Below are positions 1 through 5,680 of a stretch of 7,745 bases of DNA, one piece after another; the first letter of the stretch is position 1, and each line of letters begins with the position of its first letter. This DNA comes from Chryseobacterium gleum (GTDB taxonomy: Bacteria > Bacteroidota > Bacteroidia > Flavobacteriales_D > Crocinitomicaceae): assembly GCA_943326825.2 (NCBI GenBank), contig CALPUT020000108.1:1-7745 (forward strand), read 5' to 3'. The notes beneath the pieces are model-generated. The model made no database searches and had not been told where the DNA came from. It saw only the letters and a program-made list of their open reading frames with translations. The position numbers were made by a program, and so were the translations under genes.

Positions 1-147
1 CAATGCCCCTTCTGTCAATTGAATTTTACCTCCAGTAAGCTCTTTTACTTTCTGAGTAATCTCATAACCATACATTTTGTCACTTTCTGACAATAACTTT
101 AAAATAATCGTTTTTAAAGTTCCTTTTATTAATTCTGATGAATACAT
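1..147 (-). CDS. PadR-family transcriptional regulator, N-terminal part (cut by window edge)
   Basis: The first 49 residues of a minus-strand gene that runs off the left edge. They begin MYSSELIKGTLKTIILKLL and continue with KMYGYEITQKV and GGKIQLTEGAL. This is the start of the PadR winged-helix domain: a leading helix ending in a hydrophobic LLS segment, the hallmark YGYEI around residues 26-30, and the recognition-helix entry with the L-x-E-G-x-L pattern near residues 44-49. PadR proteins are dimeric repressors, often autoregulated and often released by small phenolic or drug-like ligands. In Bacteroidota they are commonly paired with small membrane proteins such as PspC-domain proteins, but the downstream partner lies outside the window. 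The ATG at 147 is supported by the TATATTTG box ending four bases before it. The ligand and targets cannot be inferred. The family call is fairly secure despite the truncation. Confidence 0.85.
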   Translation of the reverse strand, partial: MYSSELIKGTLKTIILKLLSESDKMYGYEITQKVKELTGGKIQLTEGAL

Positions 148-151
148 GAAG

Positions 152-159
152 CAAATATA
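152..159 (-). promoter_or_regulatory. Bacteroidota-type -7 promoter box for the PadR gene
   Basis: On the minus strand this reads TATATTTG, a full match to the Bacteroidota -7 consensus TAnnTTTG. Only four bases (CTTC) separate it from the ATG at 147, so transcription would start at or next to the start codon and the mRNA would be leaderless. No TTG was found at the usual spacing for a -33 element. The surrounding DNA is very AT-rich, so a chance match is possible. Confidence 0.5.
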
Positions 160-234
160 TATATTACTTTTTAATATACCTAATTTTCTTATGTATATAA
201 TTTAAAAAGTTAGATTGCTTAATGTTTACAAATG

Positions 235-268
235 AAAAAAGCCGATCCAAAAAAAATTGAATCGGCTT
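235..268 (-). terminator. Rho-independent terminator of the DPP11 gene
   Basis: On the minus strand an 8-bp stem AAGCCGAT / ATCGGCTT (positions 268-261 and 246-239) closes a loop that itself can form a short TTG/CAA inner helix (inner C/A mismatch). A run of six T (240-235) follows, overlapping the stem end. It lies 17 bases beyond the stop codon of the S46 peptidase, as expected for an intrinsic terminator. It separates that gene from the PadR gene on the same strand, making them independent transcription units. Confidence 0.88.
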
Positions 269-285
269 AAATTTTTAAATGTAAA

Positions 286-2421
286 TTAATGCTTGATTAA
301 AACCATCTCATCCACCAAATGCTTCGCTCCTGCAAATTTATCCATTACCCAAAGTACATATCGGATATCAACTACAACATTTCTACAACGATTTGGATCG
401 AACATATAATCACTCATGGTGCTTTCCCATGTTCTATCAAAATTTAATCCCATTAGATTTCCATTTCCATCGATTACTGGCGAACCAGAATTCCCTCCTG
501 TTGTGTGATTAGACCCTGTGAAACAAACCCATAATTCACCATTTTGTGCATATGAACCGAAATCTTTCGCATGGTATAAATCAACCATTCCTGGTAATAA
601 ATCAAAATCTGGATTTCCTGAAGCGTGTTTTTGTAAGATTCCATCAGTAGTTGTATGCTCTAAATATTGCATTCCATCAACTGGTGCAGAACCTTCAATT
701 TTACCATACGTAACACGTAACGTACTATTCGCATCCGGCCAATGTTTGTCATTTGGAAACATTACTAATTTTCCTTCCACATATGTTTTTAATAAAGAAT
801 TCATTTTTGGCATAAACGAACGCATTTTTGGTAATGCATTTTCAGTGTATTTTGTCATCTCTTCTTTCCAAAATGAATAACCTAAATCTTTATTCAATTT
901 TTTAAATGATTTACTTCCAAAAGTATTCAAGAAGTCTTCAAAACGTTTTGGACTTGTGAAAATTGATTTACTGTAAATTAATTTACTCATCACTAAAACA
1001 TTTTTAGTAGCGTATTCTTCTTTTGAAATTGTTTGACGGTAATATTCATCTGTCAATAATTCAAAAATTCGTTTATCTACATTCACATCATAATTCTTGA
1101 AAAATCCTTGAGCATTTCCAACCAATTCTTTCAACTTCGCTTCAACTTCATTTTTCGCTTTGTATTTTTCGTAATTCGTAATAAATACATCTAAGGCTTT
1201 CACTAATTTGAAATACTCAGGACCAACTGAAAAATATTCAACTCCCATGTAATATTGAAAATCATACTTTGCATTATCATCAATCAATTGATTCATCATA
1301 ATGATTACATCACCATACTTCTCTCTCCATTCAGGTTTTGAATTGGCCATTTCTTGATAACGTTTTTCATATTCTTGCTTGATTTTTACAGCATCCAATT
1401 CTTGTAAACCACCTATTTGACCTATCCATTTTTTATATGCATTAGCAATACTGGCTTGTTTTGCGGAATATTTAATTCTCACCTCATCAGAAGCTCGCAT
1501 AGCAGCATCAATAACAGATAATGATTTTTCACGCATTAAAATTCTTGCTGGTCGTTCTTTCTCTATTATGTATTTAATTTGTCCAGAAACTAAATGTTGT
1601 TCTGTTGAACCAGGGAAACCATACACCATTGTGAAATCACCAATTTTTCTATCTCCAAAAGAAATTGGCAAAAAATGTATTGGTTTATAAGGAACGTTCT
1701 CAGAGGCATATTTAGCTGGTTTATTATCTGTACTTGCATAAATTCTGAAAACAGAAAAATCTCCTGTATGTCTCGGCCAAACCCAATTATCCGTATCCCC
1801 TCCAAATTTTCCAATGGCATTTGGTGGCGTTCCAACTAAACGAACATCTTCAAAAACTTCTTTTACAATTAAATAAAAATCATTTCCATAATTAAATGGC
1901 TTTACCTCTGCTTCGTATAATGTTCCATTCGTCGCATCTTTGATTAATTGCTCAACGTTTCTACGCATTGTTGCTTCTTTTTTCGCATCGTCATCACTTT
2001 CATTGATTCCAAAAAGAACTGATTTTGTTACATCGTCAATACGAACCATTCTAGCAGCATATAAATTTGAATTCGGTAATTCATCCTTAAATGTTTTTGC
2101 CCAAAATCCATTTTTCAAGTAATCTTTTTCTAAAGAAGAATGTGATTGAATTGCAGAATAACCGCAGTGGTGATTTGTTAAGATTAAACCTTTATCTGAA
2201 ACAATTTCCGCAGTACAACCTCCATTGAAGTGAACGATTGCATCTTTTAAACTCGAGTGATTTACATCATAAATATCTTTTGCAGATAATTTCATCCCCA
2301 TTGCTTGCATATTTGACTCAAAAGCAGTCAAAACAGATGGAATTAACATCCCTTCTTCAGCTACAACAATAAAAGTTAAAAGAAAAGTGGTTACTAGAGA
2401 TAAAGTGTATTTTTTAATCAT
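286..2421 (-). CDS. dpp11: S46-family dipeptidyl-peptidase, DPP11 type (Asp/Glu-specific)
   Basis: A 711-residue secreted serine exopeptidase that releases dipeptides from peptide N-termini. Members act in the periplasm and feed peptide-based nutrition. Residues 1-21 form a signal peptide, with likely cleavage after VVA before EEGMLIP. The chymotrypsin-like triad is visible: His85 in TNHHCG, Asp221 in RHTGDFS, and Ser645 in GGNSGSP. The GGDTDNWVWPRHTGD block (208-221) is a family signature. Eighteen residues after the serine stands Arg663 in GLNFDR. In Porphyromonas gingivalis DPP11 the equivalent pair is Ser655/Arg673, and that arginine confers preference for Asp or Glu at P1, whereas DPP7 has glycine. 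Length matches the family (about 710-720), and there is no type IX secretion C-terminal domain. The ATG is chosen because it directly precedes the signal peptide. The gene is monocistronic, with its own promoter and terminator. Confidence 0.93.
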   Translation of the reverse strand: MIKKYTLSLVTTFLLTFIVVAEEGMLIPSVLTAFESNMQAMGMKLSAKDIYDVNHSSLKDAIVHFNGGCTAEIVSDKGLILTNHHCGYSAIQSHSSLEKDYLKNGFWAKTFKDELPNSNLYAARMVRIDDVTKSVLFGINESDDDAKKEATMRRNVEQLIKDATNGTLYEAEVKPFNYGNDFYLIVKEVFEDVRLVGTPPNAIGKFGGDTDNWVWPRHTGDFSVFRIYASTDNKPAKYASENVPYKPIHFLPISFGDRKIGDFTMVYGFPGSTEQHLVSGQIKYIIEKERPARILMREKSLSVIDAAMRASDEVRIKYSAKQASIANAYKKWIGQIGGLQELDAVKIKQEYEKRYQEMANSKPEWREKYGDVIIMMNQLIDDNAKYDFQYYMGVEYFSVGPEYFKLVKALDVFITNYEKYKAKNEVEAKLKELVGNAQGFFKNYDVNVDKRIFELLTDEYYRQTISKEEYATKNVLVMSKLIYSKSIFTSPKRFEDFLNTFGSKSFKKLNKDLGYSFWKEEMTKYTENALPKMRSFMPKMNSLLKTYVEGKLVMFPNDKHWPDANSTLRVTYGKIEGSAPVDGMQYLEHTTTDGILQKHASGNPDFDLLPGMVDLYHAKDFGSYAQNGELWVCFTGSNHTTGGNSGSPVIDGNGNLMGLNFDRTWESTMSDYMFDPNRCRNVVVDIRYVLWVMDKFAGAKHLVDEMVLIKH

Positions 2422-2440
2422 TTTATTTTATTTAGAGTTC

Positions 2441-2448
2441 CAAAGATA
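2441..2448 (-). promoter_or_regulatory. Putative -7 promoter box for the DPP11 gene
   Basis: The minus strand reads TATCTTTG, matching TAnnTTTG, with 19 bases between it and the ATG at 2421. That predicts a short leader of roughly a dozen bases. No convincing -33 TTG is seen at 19-bp spacing. The leader is AT-rich (AAATAAAATAAAATG) without a Shine-Dalgarno sequence, as is usual in Bacteroidota. Confidence 0.5.
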
Positions 2449-2541
2449 TTAAAATCAGATTGAATTTTAGGCTGTTGTTAATGAAATGATGCATACAATT
2501 CAAAATAATCTACTTTTTCTACTTGATGTTTACTTTTTCTG

Positions 2542-2549
2542 TAACTTCG
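2542..2549 (+). promoter_or_regulatory. Weak candidate -7 box for the 216-aa membrane protein gene
   Basis: TAACTTCG matches TAnnTTTG at all but one fixed position and lies 18 bases before the TTG start at 2568. A TTG at 2523-2525 could act as a -33 element but the spacing of 16 bases is short. It is offered because the gene is divergent from DPP11 and needs a promoter in this 146-bp gap. Confidence is low. Confidence 0.25.
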
Positions 2550-2567
2550 TTTTAAATAAATTACATT

Positions 2568-3218
2568 TTGGAAATACTAAACATCATCTTTAGACTTGGA
2601 GTCGTTTTTGCCATTTTTGGTTTTATTTGGGGATTCTTTCAATTGATTTACAATGTTTTAAGAGGTCGAAAGACTCAAAAAATCGGAGAAACTTATTTGG
2701 TGAAAGCAATTAAATATTTCTTTTTGGTGGATGTAACCTTTCTATTCACAATGGCTTCAAACGAAATTAATGTCAATCAATTAATCATTACTTGCTTGGT
2801 ATTAGTTGCTTATTTTGTTGGAAAACTTCAAAATCAACAAAAGAAAATGATGATGTTTCAAATGGTATCCAATGGAATGAGACAAGATTTAAATAAATTT
2901 AATTTGAAAGCTGAAATTGGTGTTATTGTTTTTGCCGTATTGTTTTTTGTAGGATTTATTTTCTTTCCTGAATACGCTAAAAATCCTATTTCTATCTGGT
3001 TTCATCAAAATATTTTAGATATTGAAAAGGCAGCAATTCTAGGATTTATTTTTAAAGTAATCGGTTTCTTTTTCTTGGTAAACATCATCATGAAGATGAT
3101 CAACGCTTTTACTTTATTACTTTCTGGAGCTCCAATTGTTCATTCTTCTGCTTCGACCACTTTTCAAAATGAAAAACCGAAAAGAGAGGATGAGTTTGAT
3201 GATTATGAGGAAGTGTGA
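2568..3218 (+). CDS. Multi-pass membrane protein of unknown function
   Basis: A 216-residue integral membrane protein that I do not recognise as any named family. Hydrophobic segments lie at about 3-30, 48-63, 70-86, 114-135 and 156-188, suggesting four or five membrane passes. A basic, methionine-rich stretch (KLQNQQKKMMMFQMV, 86-100) joins the third and fourth segments. The C-terminus is a soluble charged tail ending FDDYEEV, preceded by a basic KPKRE stretch. The start is TTG: an in-frame stop lies at 2553-2555, there is no ATG between it and residue 62, and the first hydrophobic segment begins at once. The gene stands alone, divergent from DPP11 and convergent with coaE. Codon use and AT content resemble the neighbours, so nothing suggests transfer. 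No motif points to transport or catalysis. Conserved lineage-specific protein is the honest label. Confidence 0.75.
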   Translation: MEILNIIFRLGVVFAIFGFIWGFFQLIYNVLRGRKTQKIGETYLVKAIKYFFLVDVTFLFTMASNEINVNQLIITCLVLVAYFVGKLQNQQKKMMMFQMVSNGMRQDLNKFNLKAEIGVIVFAVLFFVGFIFFPEYAKNPISIWFHQNILDIEKAAILGFIFKVIGFFFLVNIIMKMINAFTLLLSGAPIVHSSASTTFQNEKPKREDEFDDYEEV

Positions 3219-3248
3219 TTTCGACTCTGATCAATCACAATTTATTAT

Positions 3249-3275
3249 TTTCTCAACACCTTCGGTTTTGAGAAA
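3249..3275. terminator. Hairpin between convergent genes, probable bidirectional terminator
   Basis: TTTCTCAA (3249-3256) pairs perfectly with TTGAGAAA (3268-3275). Inside, after a C/T mismatch, ACC pairs with GGT around a TTC loop, giving an interrupted 11-bp stem. It sits in the 79-bp gap between the stops of the membrane protein (3218) and coaE (3298), so it could end transcripts from both sides. Neither strand has a strong T-run after the stem, so termination may be inefficient or it may act mainly as an mRNA 3' end stabiliser. Confidence 0.55.
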
Positions 3276-3297
3276 TGAAAAACAACTTTCTGTAAAA

Positions 3298-3876
3298 TCA
3301 ATTAGAGAACTTAGCTATTAAATCTGAGATTTGTTGTAAAAGTGGTTCTGATTCATCATTATTCAGAATAAAATCTGCAAATTTGATTTTTTTTTCGTCT
3401 GACCATTGATTTTTGATTCTCAATCTCGCTTCTTGTTCGGTACAATTATCTCTTACGATAATTCGTTTGATTTTTAAACTTTCTGGAGAAGTTACTAAAA
3501 TCGTTTTATAGAAGTTTTTATAAGCTCCAGTTTCAAAGATAATAGCCGCTTCATTAAATATGATATTGGATTTTTGAGTGGTTGACCAATTATCAAACGC
3601 TAATCTAACAGCAGGATGAACGATTGAATTCATTTTTTCCTTCAAAGAAAGGTCATTGAAAATTTTGCTAGAAATGAAGATGCGATTTAATTCATTGTTT
3701 TTATAAGCTTCTTCTCCTAACAATTCAATAATTTGAGACTTGACTAATTTATTTTCATTCAATATGTTTATTGCTTCAACATCAGAATAAAAAACAGGAA
3801 AACCTAACTGTTCAAAAATTTTACAAACAGTAGATTTTCCAGAACCAATTCCACCTGTGATCGCTATCTTTTTCAA
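3298..3876 (-). CDS. coaE: Dephospho-CoA kinase
   Basis: A 192-residue cytoplasmic enzyme catalysing the last step of coenzyme A synthesis: ATP-dependent phosphorylation of the 3'-hydroxyl of dephospho-CoA. The P-loop GGIGSGKST is at residues 8-16. The SD of YSDVEA (31-32) supplies the conserved acidic residue after the first strand-helix unit. IVHP (85-88) and FETG (114-117) are family blocks. The lid region has RLRIKNQW (151-158), with arginines and glutamine expected to contact ATP, followed by ADFILNND (167-174). Length is typical of bacterial CoaE. Translation must begin at TTG (3874-3876): an in-frame TAG at 3892-3894 lies just upstream, no ATG intervenes, and the first residues lead straight into the P-loop strand. 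It follows the siaC-like gene by four bases, so it is probably cotranscribed and translationally coupled with the siaBC pair. Confidence 0.95.
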   Translation of the reverse strand: MKKIAITGGIGSGKSTVCKIFEQLGFPVFYSDVEAINILNENKLVKSQIIELLGEEAYKNNELNRIFISSKIFNDLSLKEKMNSIVHPAVRLAFDNWSTTQKSNIIFNEAAIIFETGAYKNFYKTILVTSPESLKIKRIIVRDNCTEQEARLRIKNQWSDEKKIKFADFILNNDESEPLLQQISDLIAKFSN

Positions 3877-3880
3877 GAAA

Positions 3881-4273
3881 TTAAATTTCTTCTACTTCAA
3901 TCATTTTGAATGGAAGTTTGATGATCGCTTGATAATCTTCACCTGCTTCTTCCATATCCTCATCATCTTCTTCGAAATACCAATTCACTAATACTTCAGC
4001 ACCTTTTGTTTTCAATGATTCTAGTTTTTTAAATAAATCTAAAATACATTTTGAAGAAGAAGTATTGAAGTATTCTAATTTAATATCAACGATCGTTTTA
4101 TCTTTTGGATTTACTCCGTAATTTTCAATCCAATCATTCAACGGTTTGTAAAACTCAACTGAATTTTCAGGGATTGAACGCCCTTTTAACTCAAGTACAC
4201 CAGAAGCACTATCAAAATTTACAGCTGGTGTTTTTGCTGAACCTTCTCGTAAAATATTTTCCATAATACTCAT
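3881..4273 (-). CDS. siaC: SiaC-like regulatory phosphoprotein (DUF1987)
   Basis: A 130-residue cytoplasmic protein of the SiaC/DUF1987 family, which has an anti-sigma-antagonist-like fold. Family landmarks are visible: TPAVNFD (15-21), the PENSVEFYKPLNDWI block (35-49), LEYFNTSSSK (66-75), and the VNWYFEEDDEDM acidic segment (96-107). In Pseudomonas aeruginosa SiaC is phosphorylated by SiaB at Thr68 within an NTSS motif. The matching residue here is Thr71, so the regulatory site is kept. There unphosphorylated SiaC activates the diguanylate cyclase SiaD; no SiaD is visible here, so the partner is unknown. The gene begins directly after the stop codon of the SiaB-like kinase gene, with no intergenic base, and ends four bases before coaE. 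The ATG at 4273 gives MSIMEN; a second ATG three codons later is possible. Family assignment is secure, output function inferred. Confidence 0.88.
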   Translation of the reverse strand: MSIMENILREGSAKTPAVNFDSASGVLELKGRSIPENSVEFYKPLNDWIENYGVNPKDKTIVDIKLEYFNTSSSKCILDLFKKLESLKTKGAEVLVNWYFEEDDEDMEEAGEDYQAIIKLPFKMIEVEEI

Positions 4274-4828
4274 TTAATCTATTTTAACATTTAGACTGAA
4301 AAAACAATGATTTTCATCTATATCTAAAAATTCATACTCTAATTTATTGCCTGATTTCCTTGCAATATCAATCATCCCTAATCCTGCAGTTCCCTTATCA
4401 GAAACTGAACCATTTATCAAAATATTTTGATAATACTCACGTAACTGAACTCTATCTAAACTATTAATTTTAATTAATCGTTCTTCTAATTCAATAGCCA
4501 ATTCCCTCTCAATATAATTGCCGGTCTGAATCAAAAATCCTTCATCAGTCTTAACTACCATAATCAACGCAGTACGAGTCTCTTTCTTTATTTTGCCATT
4601 TAAACTTATATCATCGTCAATATGGTGATATAAGTTTTGAATACATTCAACTAAAACGTTAAAAACTTTTTTCTTCCGTTTAGATGTTTCATCCAAACTT
4701 TGCATTTTAGTTTCCATTAAATGCAAAACTGAAACTAAAAAATCAGCAGTAACAATCCCATTGAAAGATAATATGATATCTTCCATCTCCATCGTCCTAT
4801 ACAACTTGAAGATTCGCTTCAGCGACAT
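4274..4828 (-). CDS. siaB: SiaB-like histidine-kinase-fold protein kinase
   Basis: A 184-residue soluble protein with a GHKL-type ATPase fold of the SiaB family. These are serine/threonine kinases in partner-switching modules, related to anti-sigma kinases. The N-box FNVLVECIQNLYHH (56-69) carries Glu61 and Asn65, expected to coordinate Mg-ATP. The QTGN patch (101-104) and the glycine-rich ATP-lid motif SDKGTAGLGMIDIARKSG (143-160) follow in order. The N-terminal MSLKRIFKLY start fits the family, so ATG 4828 is preferred over Met13, although an AGG precedes Met13. The gene leads an operon with siaC, its likely substrate, then coaE. A perfect TATATTTG box lies upstream. Neither a SiaA-type PP2C phosphatase nor a GGDEF cyclase is in the window. 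The SiaB family call is strong from the pairing; the kinase activity is inferred. Confidence 0.85.
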   Translation of the reverse strand: MSLKRIFKLYRTMEMEDIILSFNGIVTADFLVSVLHLMETKMQSLDETSKRKKKVFNVLVECIQNLYHHIDDDISLNGKIKKETRTALIMVVKTDEGFLIQTGNYIERELAIELEERLIKINSLDRVQLREYYQNILINGSVSDKGTAGLGMIDIARKSGNKLEYEFLDIDENHCFFSLNVKID

Positions 4829-4858
4829 TGTAATTAGCTTTTATATATGATTTACAAA

Positions 4859-4866
4859 CAAATATA
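4859..4866 (-). promoter_or_regulatory. Bacteroidota-type -7 promoter box for the siaB-siaC-coaE operon
   Basis: On the minus strand this is TATATTTG, a full consensus match, 30 bases before the siaB ATG. It predicts a leader of about 25 bases. It shares a 117-bp divergent gap with the methyltransferase promoter on the other strand. No -33 TTG at 19-bp spacing was found. Confidence 0.5.
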
Positions 4867-4933
4867 TGAAAATAAGAATAAGTTTTTTATTGAAAATAAC
4901 AAAATCATAAAAAATAATCTTTAGAAATTAAGC

Positions 4934-4941
4934 TATATTTG
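4934..4941 (+). promoter_or_regulatory. Bacteroidota-type -7 promoter box for the methyltransferase-ZIP operon
   Basis: TATATTTG matches TAnnTTTG fully, with four bases (TAAT) before the ATG at 4946. Transcription would begin at or beside the start codon, so a leaderless mRNA is predicted, exactly as for the PadR gene. No -33 TTG is seen at the expected distance. Confidence 0.5.
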
Positions 4942-4945
4942 TAAT

Positions 4946-5680
4946 ATGAGTAAAAAAGATTGGTTTGAAGCATGGTTTGATACAACGTATTATCATTCAC
5001 TTTATCAAAATAGAAACGAAGAAGAAGCAGAAAATTTTGTTCAAAATCTTTCGGATTTCTTAAATCTACCAACAGATTCAAAAGTGGTTGATTTGGCTTG
5101 CGGAAAAGGTCGTCATTCTATTACCTTAAATAAAATTGGGTATGATGTCTTAGGAGTTGATCTTTCTGAAAATAGTATATCCATTGCTAAAGTATCTGAA
5201 AACGAAAAATTAAAGTTTGAAATTCATGATATGCGTGAAATGTTAGACCAAAATAACGTTCAAGCAGTCTTCAATTTATTTACAAGTTTTGGATATTTCG
5301 ACAAACTAAAAGACAACGAAAAAGTGATCGCTTCTGTGAAAGAAATGTTAGCTAAAAACGGATGGTTTGTTATAGATTTCATGAATTCTCAAAAAGTAAT
5401 AAATAACCTAGTATATTCTGAAAGTAAAATAGTTGACTCAATAAAATATAATATTTCAAGAGAATATACTGGCACGCATATCTTAAAGCACATTCGCTTT
5501 CAAGACGGCAGCAAAAATTTCGATTTTACAGAGAAAGTTCAAGCTTTAAAACTATCCGATTTCAAACAATTATTAGCTAAAAATCGATTTGAAATTATCC
5601 GTACTTTTGGCGACTTTAATTTAAATGATTTTGATGAAGAATCTTCAGATCGATTAATCATCATTGCAAGAAAAAAATAA
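4946..5680 (+). CDS. Class I SAM-dependent methyltransferase, substrate unknown
   Basis: A 244-residue cytoplasmic enzyme with the Rossmann-like methyltransferase fold. Motif I is VVDLACGKGRH (47-57), the S-adenosylmethionine-binding loop. VDLSENSI (71-78) gives the acidic residue (Asp72) that usually contacts the ribose. HDMRE (94-98) and FNLFTSFGYF (109-118) correspond to the later motifs around the active site. LAKNGWFVIDFMN (135-147) is the strand-5 region. The N-terminus WFEAWFDTTYYHSLY is characteristic of a flavobacterial group usually annotated only as class I methyltransferase. The substrate cannot be read from sequence; small molecules are likelier than rRNA since no RNA-binding domain is present. 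It is the first gene of a two-gene operon and its stop codon is immediately followed by the ATG of the ZIP transporter. The start is supported by the -7 box just upstream. Confidence 0.88.
   Translation: MSKKDWFEAWFDTTYYHSLYQNRNEEEAENFVQNLSDFLNLPTDSKVVDLACGKGRHSITLNKIGYDVLGVDLSENSISIAKVSENEKLKFEIHDMREMLDQNNVQAVFNLFTSFGYFDKLKDNEKVIASVKEMLAKNGWFVIDFMNSQKVINNLVYSESKIVDSIKYNISREYTGTHILKHIRFQDGSKNFDFTEKVQALKLSDFKQLLAKNRFEIIRTFGDFNLNDFDEESSDRLIIIARKK

Noticed and set aside
518..880. Plus-strand open frame of 120 codons inside the S46 peptidase gene
   Set aside because: It is antisense to conserved catalytic sequence, has no family-like motif and no promoter; a shadow of the real gene.
1590..1835. 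Minus-strand open frame of 81 codons within the S46 gene in another frame
   Set aside because: It overlaps the conserved Asp221 region of the peptidase and its translation has no recognisable domain.
1940..2122. Plus-strand open frame of 60 codons antisense to the N-terminal part of the peptidase
   Set aside because: Low-complexity translation, no start signals, explained by the codon use of the opposite strand.
3136..3321. Plus-strand open frame of 61 codons overlapping the end of the membrane protein and the convergent hairpin
   Set aside because: It reads through the hairpin and into the coaE 3' end, with no independent promoter or conserved content.
4790..4792. Alternative siaB start at Met13, preceded by an AGG
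   Set aside because: The preceding residues (MSLKRIFKLY) fit the family N-terminus, and Shine-Dalgarno sites are not generally used in this lineage.
4843..4869. Direct repeat ATATATGA spaced 19 bases in the divergent siaB-methyltransferase gap, as a possible operator
   Set aside because: The unit is a simple AT-rich string that overlaps the -7 box and is expected by chance in this composition.
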